Of a stretch of DNA of 64,000 nucleotides, positions 33,647 to 43,721 are shown piece after piece (positions within the stretch are counted from its first letter, which is position 1; each line of letters starts with the position of its first letter). The translations under genes and the position numbers were made by a program. This stretch comes from Lichina pygmaea (taxonomy: Eukaryota > Ascomycota > Lichinomycetes > Lichinales > Lichinaceae). The notes beneath the pieces are model-generated. The model was given only the letters and a program-made list of their open reading frames with translations, was not told the origin of the DNA and ran no database searches. The stretch spans positions 4,794,202 through 4,858,201 of the forward strand of contig OY730171.1 of assembly GCA_963422465.1 (NCBI GenBank), in the 5' to 3' direction.

Positions 33647-36178
33647 CTCTGCAGACTATGCCAGCACCTGCAGGACTGTCTTTCCAGCCCACTAACCAAG
33701 TAGGGAGAAGTCTCTGTCTGCCCACTGTTGCCTGTGGGGCCCTGGTTGTACATAGTGGCCCACTGGAGATCCAGTGCCCTGGCCCCAGTCTGTAGGTAGT
33801 CTGAAGAGAATCTGTGGCAAGATCTTAGACAAAACCATCAAGCCAGCACTTTGACTATCACACAGTCCTTAGGTACTGGAGTGGCAGAAACTCTTTGTGC
33901 CACCTGCTCACTTTCTGTAACATGTAGTCTCTGTTTGATTAACAACACTGTGGTACAGACATCACTCCTCTCCTAGAACAAGATCCTTGATGCATCAGCT
34001 GCTGGAGACTCTGCTAGAAAAGGGGTGTGCAATAGGAACTTCTCTTATCTACTCCAGAAGTGCTCTGTCAGATGTCTAGACTTCACATTCACCAGTTGCA
34101 AGACTGGCTTCAGGCTGTAGTGTACATAGTAGACATCTGTCAGGTGGTTTTCATAACCAGTTTGGTCAAAGTCCTCTGTTCTGCTGATGTTGCTTCACAG
34201 GGGTGTCCAGGGTGTCTGTACAACATCTCTGGTGGCCTGTCACTCCACAGGCACCAGCAGCTTGACTGGTGACTCAATTAGCTCTTGGTGCAGCAACTAC
34301 AAGCAGCTTGGGAGACTGCCTGCCATCACTGCCTCAAGGTTCCCAGTCTGCACTGTGTGGAGGTTTGAGTTGTCACAGGCCACCTGGTAACAAAAGTGAA
34401 ATACAACAGTATTCTGGTGGTTGTGAACAAACTCACCAAATACACTCACCTGATCCTGTGGTGAGAGAGGAACAGTAAGCAAACTCACCAATACTCTGCT
34501 CAGAGAGTTGGTTAGCCAGTGAGGACTACCAACAAAGATTATCTCAGATCAAGATAAACTTTTCACCTTGAAATTCTGGAACATGTGGACAAGACAGCTA
34601 GGAATAGACACAAGGATGTCTACTGCCTACTATCCACAAACAGATAGACAAACTGAGAGGATGAACTAAACAATAGAACAGTACCTACACTACTACATCA
34701 ACTATCAACAGGATGTTTGGGTGGAACTGTTACCAATAGCTTAGTTTGTGTATAACAATTAACAGCACAGTGTGACAGGTATAACACTGTTCTTTGTGAA
34801 CTACAGCAGAAACCCCTGCTGGGAAGTAATAGTGGCTGGAAGTGGTACTTCAACAAACATCAAAAAACTCACTGCTATGCATAAGGAAATGAAGACTGTA
34901 ATTGAATCCACACAACAAGTGACAAGCCACCACCTAAGCAACAAAAGATTGAAGAGACCAACCCTGGAGAGAGAGGATAAGATCTATTTGTCAACAAAAA
35001 ACCTGCACTTGAAGTGACCAAGCAAGAAGCTGGATCATGTACAAATCAGACTATTTAAGATTGAGAAGTACACTGGAGAAGTCAACTACCAACTGAGAGT
35101 GCCAAAGAAGACACAGATACACCAAGTATTCTATGTCTTACTGCTCAAGCCAGCACCCAGCAACACAGAAATCAAAACAGAATAGTACTTCAAGAACAAC
35201 AAAGAAAAGTACAATATCAAAAGGATTCTAGACAGTTGAAGAAACAGACAAAAGATCAAGTACCTAGTCAAATAGTTAGAGTACAATGATAAGGAGAACT
35301 TATAGAAGCCCACCAAGAACTTCAGCTCTGCAACAAGTGAGAAGCTGTGAAGTTTCCACTGAAAAAACTCACAGAAGCCAGGACTGACAGAGACAAAGAC
35401 CTAATAGAAGCCAAAGTCTCTGAAGAGAAAAGATTGTCCAGAGACAGCAGAGACACCACATGTGAAACCTCCTGCTCAAGAGTCTCTTAGTCCTTGATTG
35501 TGGTGAACTTGCACCTGATAGTGTCACTCTTCTTCTTGGATAACAAGTCCAGCTGCCAACAAAGATAGATCTTGTAAGGAAAAAGCCATGACTCTTGCTT
35601 CTTGATATTCTTCAGCTAAGTCTCAAGCTGAGCATGCTCAAGCTCTATCTTTTCCTATTCTGACTCTGCAAGATGAAGATCATAGTGGTGATGTTTCTTG
35701 ATATACCAACCACAAGATGTGGACTCCAAGCTGACAACATACTTGGTGTGGTCATGACAATATGTACTACATGAAATTTTGGACATCTTACCTATCTTGC
35801 CAACACAAGAACTAAGGGCTTCACAACAGTTATTGCAAGACATCTGGGGTATAGCAAGAGAAGTGAAAGGATCTGGAGACAGAATCTTTAGAGAGAGAGA
35901 GGATAGTGTTAAGGTCCAGGCCAGAATAGCTGAGCTAACCTAAGCAAGTGTACAGAGGTACACAGAACAATGTTCACCCAACCTGGTGGCAGAGGTGGCA
36001 GAAATACAACAGGCTCTGCCAACTCTGCTAAAGTGACAGAGGTGGCAGAAATGCAACAAGCTCTGCCAACTCTGCTAAAGTGGCAGAGGTGGCAGAGGAG
36101 AGTGCTCCTTATCCAACTCTGCCACACAGAAAGCTGATACCCCTTGGGGAGGACCCCCCCCCTCAGGCTTCTGTATAT

Positions 36179-39100
36179 TTATTTATTTATTTTATTCTTA
36201 CACTGATTTAGCTGTAGAGCCATGCAGAACTTCTAGGTACATGTTTGTTTCTCCAGAAAACCTTTGGAGGAATAAAAACTGGAGCTTGGGAGAGACTAGG
36301 GAAAATCTTGTGGAATATGCAGTAGCTAAGGAAATTTGTACATGTAGCTATTTGTTAAAACAAACAGTTGACTTGGTAGAGCTTAGAAAGAGAGTTGGTG
36401 GGCTAGGTTGAACTGGTCAAGTCTTTTCAAAGACATAAACCAGAAAAGAAGTTTAGGAAGTAGCTTGGAGGAGAATAAGATAGATGGGAAATCTTGTAGA
36501 GGGAATTGGACTTGTTGTCTTTGGTTTGAAAATTTGTTACAGAAAAAAGTGATGTGTTGGGCTGTTTCTTCTCCAAAACCACATGTGCATAGAGAGGAGT
36601 TAAAGTCTGGAACATTTGCTCTGAAAAGAAAACTGGCCAGTCCTATTCTTGCTGACAGAATTTGAAGAAATAGACTAGACTCAGCTTTTCTCAAATCTTT
36701 GAAGATATTGAGGTTTTTCTTCTGTGGCCTTCTGGTGAACATGTCCCAAATAGCAGAACAATTTCCTCTGCTTACCTGCCATCTGGCTTCCCATTCTTTG
36801 TGGAAAACCTCCTGTAGACTTTTCTTTGAGAAGTCTTGGTTAGTAGTTAGTTGTTCCAGCCAGACTGTTCTCCAGTTTAGAGAAATAGTTGTCAGAGACT
36901 TTGGTGTAGTTCTGAGAGAAGAAACATAGAGAGAAATTTGACTGTGTAGTTTGTGGAGAAGTGTAGAAGGAGAGTTGGGTAGTGTGTTTGAATAGAAAGA
37001 TGAAAGAAAACATGCTGTTCTCAGCTTGAAGTATAAGTCTAGAGGGGGTAGAAATAGTTCTGATTCAAGTAGGAAAATAGGAGTGGCTTTAAAGACACTT
37101 CCTATAGTTCTTAAACATTTATTTTGGAAAGTAGATAATGAAATAATATTAGAGAGTTTCTTTTGGGGATTGAACCAGACTCCTACTGCATAACTAAGAA
37201 GAGATCTTAGTATAGCAGTGTAGACATGACGTGCTGTTAGGACTGGTAGTCCCCAAGTAGAGTAGGTTGTTCTGGATAAAGCTGAGAAATATTTGGAGGC
37301 TTTCTGTGACATGATTTTTTGGTGTTTTTTCCAGACAAGTTTTGAGTCAAAGTAAAGTCCCAAGATGCGCACTTCTTCTTTTGGTTGGAGTACCACTTCT
37401 CCAAGTCTTAGACTGAGCTGAAGATTGTCTCTTCTTCTTCTAGAAAAATGGAGAAGTTCATACTTTTCAGGTGCAAACTTCATACTATGTTTTCTTGCCC
37501 AGTCCTGACATTTGGAATGTGTAGACTTCAACTTGAGAAGGTTGCTTTTCAAGGAGGAGGAGAATGCAAGAAGATTAGTGTCATCTGCAAAACCAAGTGC
37601 TGAAACTCCTTTCTCGGGGGTGTGTACAGTATTGTGCAGTTCTGAGATATAGAAAAGAAATAGAATAGGAGAGAAAGGTGATCCTTGAGAGACTCCACAG
37701 TATATAGGGAACTGGGGGGATTCTGAGTCATCAAACACCAGAGAGGTAGTGCGTGAAGTAGTGAAGGAAAAGATCCAGGATGCAAACCACTTAGGAATCA
37801 TTCTCTTAATCAGGATCTTTCTGAGAACTTCTGGCAAGACTCTGTCATAGGCTCCAGAGATGTCTAGAGAGAGAAGACTAGCAACCATTCCTTCTTTCCA
37901 GATCTTTTCTACCTGGGAGGTCAGAAGAAAAAGTGCTGATTCTGTTGATCTTCCTTTTCTGAATCCCATCTGGATTTCTGGCAAGAGATTTTCTTTCTCA
38001 GCTAGTTCACTTAGTCTTGCAGCTGCAATAGCTTCCATTAGCTTCCCAATTGTATTCAGGAGAGCTATAGGGCGCCATGCTTTTGCTTGACAGTAGGATC
38101 CCTTGCCAGGTTTCCTTAGGCAGATTGTCTTGGCTGACTTGTACCTGTCTGGAAAGTATTCCAGTCTCCAGCAAGCCTCCAAAACTCTAGCAATTCTTTT
38201 GTTGAAAGGGTCTCCCAGTGCTCTTAGAAATCCATTTGGTAGAGTATCTTGGCCTGGTGCTGAGAGAGGTTTTTTCTTCTTTAGAACCTCTTGTACTTCT
38301 TCCTTGGAGACTTCTTGGGATAGTTGCCATTCCTGGGTTTCTTCTGGCAGGTCCTGTTCCTCTGGCTCTGGCTGTAGGGGAAGAGAGAAGAATTGAGTCC
38401 TGAAAGCTTCTGTTTTCTCTTCAAAAGACTTTGCCAGCTGTCCTTGTTGTCCTATAAGTTCTGGGACTATTGGTAGGTCAGGAACTTTGCCGGCTTTTTC
38501 TTTTCCCCATTTGGCAATTCTCCAGTAGTCCTGGGTTTCTGCTAGCTGGTGGAGATGTGTTCTGAATGTCTTTCTTTTAGCCTGTCTGATCAGACTCTTT
38601 TTCTTTTTAGTTATCTCTTCTAGTCTGGTGGTTTCCTCTTGGCCTTGGAGTACTTTTCTTCTTACTTTTCTTTCCTCCTGGATTATTTCTTTGATTTCCT
38701 GGTTCCACCATGGTACTGCATACCTGGACTCTTTGCAAGTTTGGGTTGTCTTGTTTGCAATTTCTTGGAGAGTTTTGTCCAGTCTTTCCAGGTAATCATC
38801 CACTTCTTTCTTGCTAGTAAGAGATGGAATAGGTGGTAGGTTATCAGCTTCTTGTCTTGCTTGACTAGCATCCAGAGTTCTCCAGTTCTTTTTGTCTGTT
38901 CTGGTTTTTCTTGGAGTCTCCAGACTGAGAATTGTGTGCACTGGTCTGTGGTCTGACCCTGTGTGGAATCTCATGTTAATTTGTGAGTAAATAAGAGAAT
39001 TAAGTAAAGAACTTGAAATAAAAGAAAGATCAATTGCTGATGAAGGTGGTTCTAGAAGAGTTCCTGCTCTTGTTGGTGTGTAGGGAGCTATTGCCAGCTC

Positions 39101-39318
39101 TAGTCCCCATTTGTCTGTTAGGTTCTTGAAGGATAAGGCCAGTTCTGAGTATAGCTGGCTTGACTTTGACCAACTTGGGTAGTGGAGATTTGAGTCTGTC
39201 AGAAGAATATGTTCACCCTCTTTTTGGATAGCTTGTTCCAGTAGGTCTAGAAGAGTCTGAGCTGACTCTCTATAGTTCCTTTGGCTTGTGGGTGTGAAAT
39301 AGAGGTTGTGGATCCAGA
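36179..39318 (-). mobile_element. Family-2 LINE in the 3' LTR, least decayed copy
   Basis: 3140 bp with target duplication AGGCTTCTGTATAT at 36165-36178 and 39319-39332. It is 5'-truncated within the ORF2 endonuclease, at the residues WIHNLYFTPTS. It is nearly identical to 22192-25583 but, unlike that copy, has no stop or frameshift. It is therefore the best-preserved LINE of this family in the window. Confidence 0.94.
36383..39316 (-). CDS. LINE ORF2, 5'-truncated but otherwise open
   Basis: The frame stays open from the 5' truncation to its stop, about 977 codons; an internal Met at 38974 gives 863 residues. Domains in order are: second half of an APE-type endonuclease (LLTDSNLHYPSWSKSS, GSDHRPVHT), a linker rich in Lys/Glu, reverse transcriptase (KAWRPIALLNTIGK, SLDISGAYDRVLPE, ALGFADDTNLLAF), a helical region, and a C-terminal CTCGFGEETAQHITFFC knuckle. 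No RNase H motif is seen between reverse transcriptase and knuckle, although many Tad1 elements have one. The protein would nick DNA and copy LINE RNA at the target if complete; here the endonuclease is incomplete, so it cannot be autonomous. Confidence 0.88.
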   Translation of the reverse strand, partial: WIHNLYFTPTSQRNYRESAQTLLDLLEQAIQKEGEHILLTDSNLHYPSWSKSSQLYSELALSFKNLTDKWGLELAIAPYTPTRAGTLLEPPSSAIDLSFISSSLLNSLIYSQINMRFHTGSDHRPVHTILSLETPRKTRTDKKNWRTLDASQARQEADNLPPIPSLTSKKEVDDYLERLDKTLQEIANKTTQTCKESRYAVPWWNQEIKEIIQEERKVRRKVLQGQEETTRLEEITKKKKSLIRQAKRKTFRTHLHQLAETQDYWRIAKWGKEKAGKVPDLPIVPELIGQQGQLAKSFEEKTEAFRTQFFSLPLQPEPEEQDLPEETQEWQLSQEVSKEEVQEVLKKKKPLSAPGQDTLPNGFLRALGDPFNKRIARVLEACWRLEYFPDRYKSAKTICLRKPGKGSYCQAKAWRPIALLNTIGKLMEAIAAARLSELAEKENLLPEIQMGFRKGRSTESALFLLTSQVEKIWKEGMVASLLSLDISGAYDRVLPEVLRKILIKRMIPKWFASWIFSFTTSRTTSLVFDDSESPQFPIYCGVSQGSPFSPILFLFYISELHNTVHTPEKGVSALGFADDTNLLAFSSSLKSNLLKLKSTHSKCQDWARKHSMKFAPEKYELLHFSRRRRDNLQLSLRLGEVVLQPKEEVRILGLYFDSKLVWKKHQKIMSQKASKYFSALSRTTYSTWGLPVLTARHVYTAILRSLLSYAVGVWFNPQKKLSNIISLSTFQNKCLRTIGSVFKATPIFLLESELFLPPLDLYFKLRTACFLSSFYSNTLPNSPSTLLHKLHSQISLYVSSLRTTPKSLTTISLNWRTVWLEQLTTNQDFSKKSLQEVFHKEWEARWQVSRGNCSAIWDMFTRRPQKKNLNIFKDLRKAESSLFLQILSARIGLASFLFRANVPDFNSSLCTCGFGEETAQHITFFCNKFSNQRQQVQFPLQDFPSILFSSKLLPKLLFWFMSLKRLDQFNLAHQLSF

Positions 39319-39503
39319 AGGCTTCTGTATATAAGAGAACTCAGATAGCTGGAGAGAATAGCTTCTCAGACTGAACACACAAGATACCAGTGATAATAGT
39401 AAGAGAGTTACCCCACTTGCTATTCATCTATTAAGTCTCTGCTCTTCTCAGTCAGACACACAGACTACCCACATTCTGTGTGAACATAGACTAGCCCTTA
39501 ACA

Positions 39504-39666
39504 ATTGTCTCCGTCCCTAGCAGGCTGATGGTTGGCTATTAGCAGGTAGATAGAGGACAGCTGTGTGGGCACTTGGTAGTAGTCAACAAACTTCTCTTTG
39601 TCTAGACCTAATAGGATCTTGACTTGATGACACTGGCACAAACCTGCTGTCAGTAGTGTCCAAGAC
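39504..39666. other. Old locus sequence between two LTR elements
   Basis: 163 bp between the 3' end of the outer LTR element and the next LTR. It begins with the ATTG target duplication, so it is the right flank of the insertion whose left flank ends at 16215. No gene is seen. Confidence 0.7.
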
Positions 39667-41615
39667 TGTTAAGGCCCAGGCCAGAACAGCTGAGCTGACC
39701 TAAGCAAGTGTACAGAGGTACACAGAACAATGTTCACCCAACTCAGTGGCAGAGATGGCAGAGATGTAACTATCTCTACCAACTCTACCACACAGAAAGC
39801 TGATACCTCTCAGAGAAGACCCCCCCCTCTCAGACTTCTGTATATAAGAGAACCCAGATAGCTGGGGAGAATAGCTCTCCAGACTGAACACACAAGATAC
39901 TAGTGATAATAGCAAGAGAGTTACCCCACTTGCTATTCATCTATTAAGTCTCTGCTCTCCTTACTCAGACACACAGACCACCTACATTCTGTGTGAACAT
40001 GGACTGGCTCTTAACAGTTTCAGTCTCTAATGTATAGAACACTAGCTTAATACAATAGCAGATCCACACAGCTCTACTCTTTTGCAGGCAGGACATACCC
40101 AGACTACACCTCAGGTGCAAGCTCAGAAACTACCTGCCACTACTACCCTCACCTTAACTTCAAAGCTGTTGAAGGTAGATACACCGAAAAGGTACAATAG
40201 ATCACAAGAGGGATTGGAACTATTCTTCTCTCAGCTTGAGCTTTACTACAGGTTCAACACTACACAATTCCTGACAGAATAGGAGAAGGTACTATTCACA
40301 GTCTCCTACCTGGACAGACCAATATTCGCATAGTTCAACATCTACCTGCAAGACTACTTTAATAATAGGGGAAGTCTCTCAGACATAGAAACTATAACAC
40401 AGAGAATCATCAGAAGTTTCTTAACCTTCAAGACCTGGATAAAGAAGACCTTTGGGGTTATTAACAAGAAACAAGATACAGAACAAAAGCTCCAAGCACT
40501 ACAGCAGATAGAGTAAGCTATCCAGGCTGGCAGACTTTCTGTCAAAAGCCACACAAAAACAATCTGAAGCTCTACAAAGAGTTACAGAAAGCTGAGGCAA
40601 GTCTGCTACTGCAAATCAGGACTGGAAGAATTGGTCTGGCAAGTTTTCTTTTCAGAGCTGGAGTTCCTGACTTCCCTACCCCACTATGTGTGTGTGGCCA
40701 AGCAGAAGAAACTGCAAAACATATCACCTCTTCATGCTCTCTTTATTCAAGACAAAGACAATAAGTCTCTTTTAATCCCCAAGACTTCACCACTATTATT
40801 TCAAACCCAGAGCTACTACAGAAGTTCTTGTACTGGTTTATGTCTTTGAAAAGACTAAACCAGTTTAATCTAGCTTTCAAACTCCACTATTCCCAATCTA
40901 ATACCTAGATTCTCTTCTCTTACCAGAAACTTCAAGATTCCTTTTGTTACATTCCCTAGTCACACCCTGCCTTCAGTTTTTATCCCTTCAAAGGTTTTCT
41001 GAAGGAGTTCACTATTAGCTAGAAGATCTGCATGGCTGTAAAGCTACTACCAGTGTAAGAATCAAACAAATCAAACAAACAAACAAACAGCAGATAGAGT
41101 CAATATCAAACTTTGTGGTAAAATTCTAACAACTGTCAGTGAGGACATAGTGGGGAGACAGTATCCTAACAGCACTATTCTACCAAGCTTTCAAGAAACA
41201 AGTCAAGAATAACATTGTGTGTGGAGACTAACCCACCAACCTTAAGAATATAATCAATGCAGTAGTACACATTGACAACTGACAATTCAAACAGAAACTC
41301 AAGAAGTGAAGCAAGCATGCAAGACTATAGGGTAAGAAGACAGTGCCAGTACAGGACAAGTACAGCCTGGTACTCATGGAGGTTGATACAATAATACCAC
41401 AGGTAACCAAGAAGAAGGAAACACAGAAGTGTTACAATTGCCAGAAGGTAGACCACCTTGCAGTCAACTACCAAAGTAAGAAAAAAGAAGAAGGCAAGAG
41501 TAAGCAGTTGAATACTACTAGTGTCTGGAAAGGCAAGAGTATTCAGAAGCCACCAAGAGCTCCTAGAGGCATACTACCCATGAACTAGTTAGAAGCAACA
41601 CTCTTCAGACAGGAG
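39667..41615 (+). mobile_element. Partial Gypsy LTR element fossil related to the outer element
   Basis: 5' LTR 39667-40016 (350 bp, TGTTAAGG...TTAACA) followed by the gag region (about 40080-40500 and 41101-41600, zinc knuckle near 41425). It is broken, and its remainder is not visible because another LTR element begins at 41616. A LINE fragment is inserted at 40515-41088. Its LTR and gag are close to those of the element starting at 16216, with fewer minisatellite units. Confidence 0.85.
40515..41088 (+). mobile_element. Family-1 LINE 3' fragment, plus strand
   Basis: 574 bp in the gag region of the partial Gypsy element. Target duplication AGCAGATAGAGT at 40503-40514 and 41089-41100. The tail is (ATCAAACAA)/(CAAA)-like. 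The ORF2 C-terminus from GWQTFCQKPHKNN-like sequence to the knuckle is close to 17675-18846 and 43560-44100. Confidence 0.93.
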
Positions 41616-42574
41616 TGTTAAGGCCTAGGCTGGAACAGCCTAGGTAAGTGAGGGAGGAGTGTTAGTCATACAGAACAACATCCGACCAGTCCGGTGGACA
41701 AGCAAGAGCTAAGCAAGAAGCTTGTCCGGTGGACAAGCAGAAGCTAAGCGAGAAGCTTGTCTGGTGGACAAGCAGAAGCTAAGCAAGGAGCTTGTCTGGT
41801 GAACAAGCAGAAGCTAAGTGAGGAGCTTGTCCACGCAGACAGATGATACCCCTCAGAGGAGACCCCCCCCTAGGGCATCTGCATAAAGACTCCCCAAGAG
41901 CCCAGAGGGATTAGCTCTCCAGGCTGAACACATTGTATAAGAACAATAGTACAGGGAGAGCTACCCACCTGTCTATTCACCTATCAAGTCTCTGTCTAGA
42001 ATCCACCCTGCAAAGCAACAGACTGTACTGGCTTCTGCGTGAACCCAGCCCAGCCTTTAGCAGTTTCAGCCTCTAACATACAGGACACTGACTTGATACG
42101 ATGGTGGATCCACAAAGCCCTACCCTTTCCCAGACAGCTCAAGCCCAGACTGCTCAGGTGGCTCAGGCCCAGGCTGTCCAGGCAGCACCTATTGTTAACC
42201 TACCCCCGAAGCCCTTGAAGGTAGGTGCCCCGAAGAAGTATGATAGATCCAGGGGAGGACTGGAGTTGTTCTTCTCACAACTGGAGCTCTACTATGGGTT
42301 CAACACAGCCCAGTTCCTGACAGACCAGGAGAAGATGCTATTCACAGCCTTCTACCTGGAAGGACCAGCCTTCACTTGGTTCAACATCTACTTAAGGGAT
42401 TACCTAGACAATCAGGCAGACCCCAAGAAGTAAGAAGACAATACCCGACAGGTTATGGGAAGCTTGAAGACTTTTAAGACAGCCATAAGAAAGATGTTTA
42501 GGATTCTTGACAAGGAAAGAGATGTGGAATGAAAGCTCCAAGCACTGTGGCAAACTGGATCAGCATCAGAGTTC
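41616..42574 (+). mobile_element. Partial Gypsy LTR element fossil with distinct LTR
   Basis: 5' LTR 41616-42062 (447 bp, TGTTAAGG...TTTAGCA), then the start of gag from 42101 (MVDPQSP..., FFSQLELYYGFNTAQF). The body is cut at 42574 by another LTR element. Its gag start is closely related to the two preceding elements and looks less decayed than they do. The LTR holds four units of about 35 bp (41689-41831). Confidence 0.85.
41689..41831. repeat. 35-bp minisatellite in the LTR
   Basis: Four imperfect tandem units beginning GTCCGGTGGACAAGC and ending AGAAGCTT. It occupies the place where the related LTRs carry their GGTGGCAGAG minisatellite. Confidence 0.88.
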
Positions 42575-43545
42575 TGTTACGACCCCTGGGATGGGAGCCA
42601 CTTATTTATAGGCAATCAGGCTACAGGCCAGGCAAGAGGACACCATGGAAGTCAAGTGACCAACCAACAAGGCACACATGGGCGGCTTGACGCAGCATGC
42701 ATGAAGCATTGAGACAATCTCACCAGTCTTGATGCAGGATGCAGGAAGCATCAAGACAGCCTCACCAGTCTCGACACAGCATGCATGAAGCATCAAGACA
42801 ATCTCACCAGTCTTGATGCAGGATACAGAAAGCATCAAGACAATCTCACCAGTCTTGACGCAGGGTGTATAACATAGTGGGACTGTCAAGACAATCTCAC
42901 CTGTCTCAACATCAAGACTGTCAAGACAATCTCAATTATCTTGACAGGCCAGCACTATATAGTCTGGTGATAGTTCCCTTATGGAACAATTGTCTTCAAC
43001 TTATGTTGTGATCCAGACAACTAGATCTACTTCAATACAATCCTTTTGTACGAAGCCATTGATCAGGTGTCACCACCACTATGTTCCACCAAACCCCTTC
43101 GCACTCCTTGACACTCCTCTCCTGCAAGAACCAACCCACCTTCCACCTCTCACCCTAATCCTATACTCAGATAGGATGGTATGGTACAGACTGCAACACT
43201 TTGAAGACCCTCAAGGATGAGTACCTCAGGAGCAACCAACCCCGGATTCCCAGATGGAAAGATTAGCGTTGCCAAGCCAGACCTGTTCTACAGTGAAAGA
43301 AACAAGGTTGATGACTGGCTTATGCAACTCCAAGTCTACTTTCAATTCCAACCAGAGATGAAGCTGCCTAAGGAGAAGTGGCCCCTCTTTGCAACCACTT
43401 ACATGAGAGGCAATGCTTATCGATGGATCAAGCCCTACGTCAACAAACATCTCTCAGGAAACAGAGACCACAATGGTATGTCAGAATGGATGACGAAATA
43501 GACATGATTCAAGGACAAGATCAAAAGGATCCTTGGACTATCTAA
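42575..43545 (+). mobile_element. Partial LTR element fossil (TGTTACGA family) with gag start
   Basis: The 5' LTR is 42575-43198 (624 bp, TGTTACGA...TGCAACA). The gag start lies at 43217 and continues to about 43540 (MSTSGATNPGFPDGK..., YMRGNAYRWIKPYV), resembling Gypsy gag. It is broken, and its remaining body is not in view because LINE composite B begins at 43546. A solo LTR of the same family, lacking most of the internal minisatellite and richer in CpG, is at 62553-62996. Confidence 0.85.
42695..42880. repeat. Minisatellite of about 46 bp in the TGTTACGA LTR
   Basis: Three to four imperfect units built on CATCAAGACAATCTCACCAG and CTTGATGCAGGAT. It accounts for most of the length difference from the solo LTR at 62553-62996. 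Confidence 0.85.
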
Positions 43546-43721
43546 TTTTTTTATTTTTATTTATTTGATTCTTACACTGGTAGTAGCTTTACAGCCATGC
43601 AGATCTTCTAGCTAATAGTGAACTCCTTCAGAAAACCTTTGAAGGGATAAAAACTGAAGGCAGGGTGTGACTAGGGAATGTAACAAAAGGAATCTTGAAG
43701 TTTCTGGTAAGAGAAGAGAAT

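Larger units (their letters stand above)
22047..34381 (-). mobile_element. Composite A: family-3 LINE joined to module X, with later insertions
   Basis: The target duplication ACCTGGTAACAAA lies at 22034-22046 and 34382-34394, inside the integrase region of the outer LTR element. So everything between is one insertion event plus what later landed in it. In minus orientation the composite reads: X (34381-33652, 27745-27355), then a 5'-truncated LINE (27354-25596, 22179-22047) ending in a T-rich tail on the left. Later insertions are a LINE at 22192-25583 and an LTR element at 27746-33646. Without them the composite is about 3.0 kb. Architecture matches the composites ending at 49221 and 52346. 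Confidence 0.88.
27355..34381 (-). repeat. Module X, copy A (interrupted by an LTR element)
   Basis: Segments 27355-27745 and 33652-34381 add to 1121 bp. The LINE-side end begins CCACAGTTGAGCTATGCC and the outer end is ACAGGCC just before the target duplication. Compared with copy C (51233-52346) it has lost most CpG by transitions. No recognised open frame, tRNA or rRNA similarity. Its transcription sense is taken as minus, the sense of the attached LINE. Confidence 0.88.
16216..39503 (+). mobile_element. Outer Ty3/Gypsy LTR retrotransposon fossil, heavily nested
   Basis: The 5' LTR is 16216-16612 (TGTTAAGG...CCTTAACA). The 3' LTR is 35907-36178 plus 39333-39503, split by a LINE. ATTG flanks both outer ends (16212-16215, 39504-39507) as the target duplication. 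Internal parts follow the Gypsy order: gag region about 16640-19130 with a zinc knuckle near 18860; protease-like DSGA-type site near 19755; reverse transcriptase about 20330-21070; RNase H about 21170-21480; integrase from about 21800 to 22046 and 34395-34800; and a chromodomain-like end near 35090-35330. It is broken throughout, with very many breaks. Insertions: LINEs at 16983-17204, 17675-18846 and 36179-39318, and a composite at 22047-34381. It is the oldest element of its stack. Confidence 0.9.

Noticed and set aside
42695-42880. CRISPR-like array
   Set aside because: The units are contiguous minisatellite repeats inside an LTR, without unique spacers or cas genes, and the genome is fungal.
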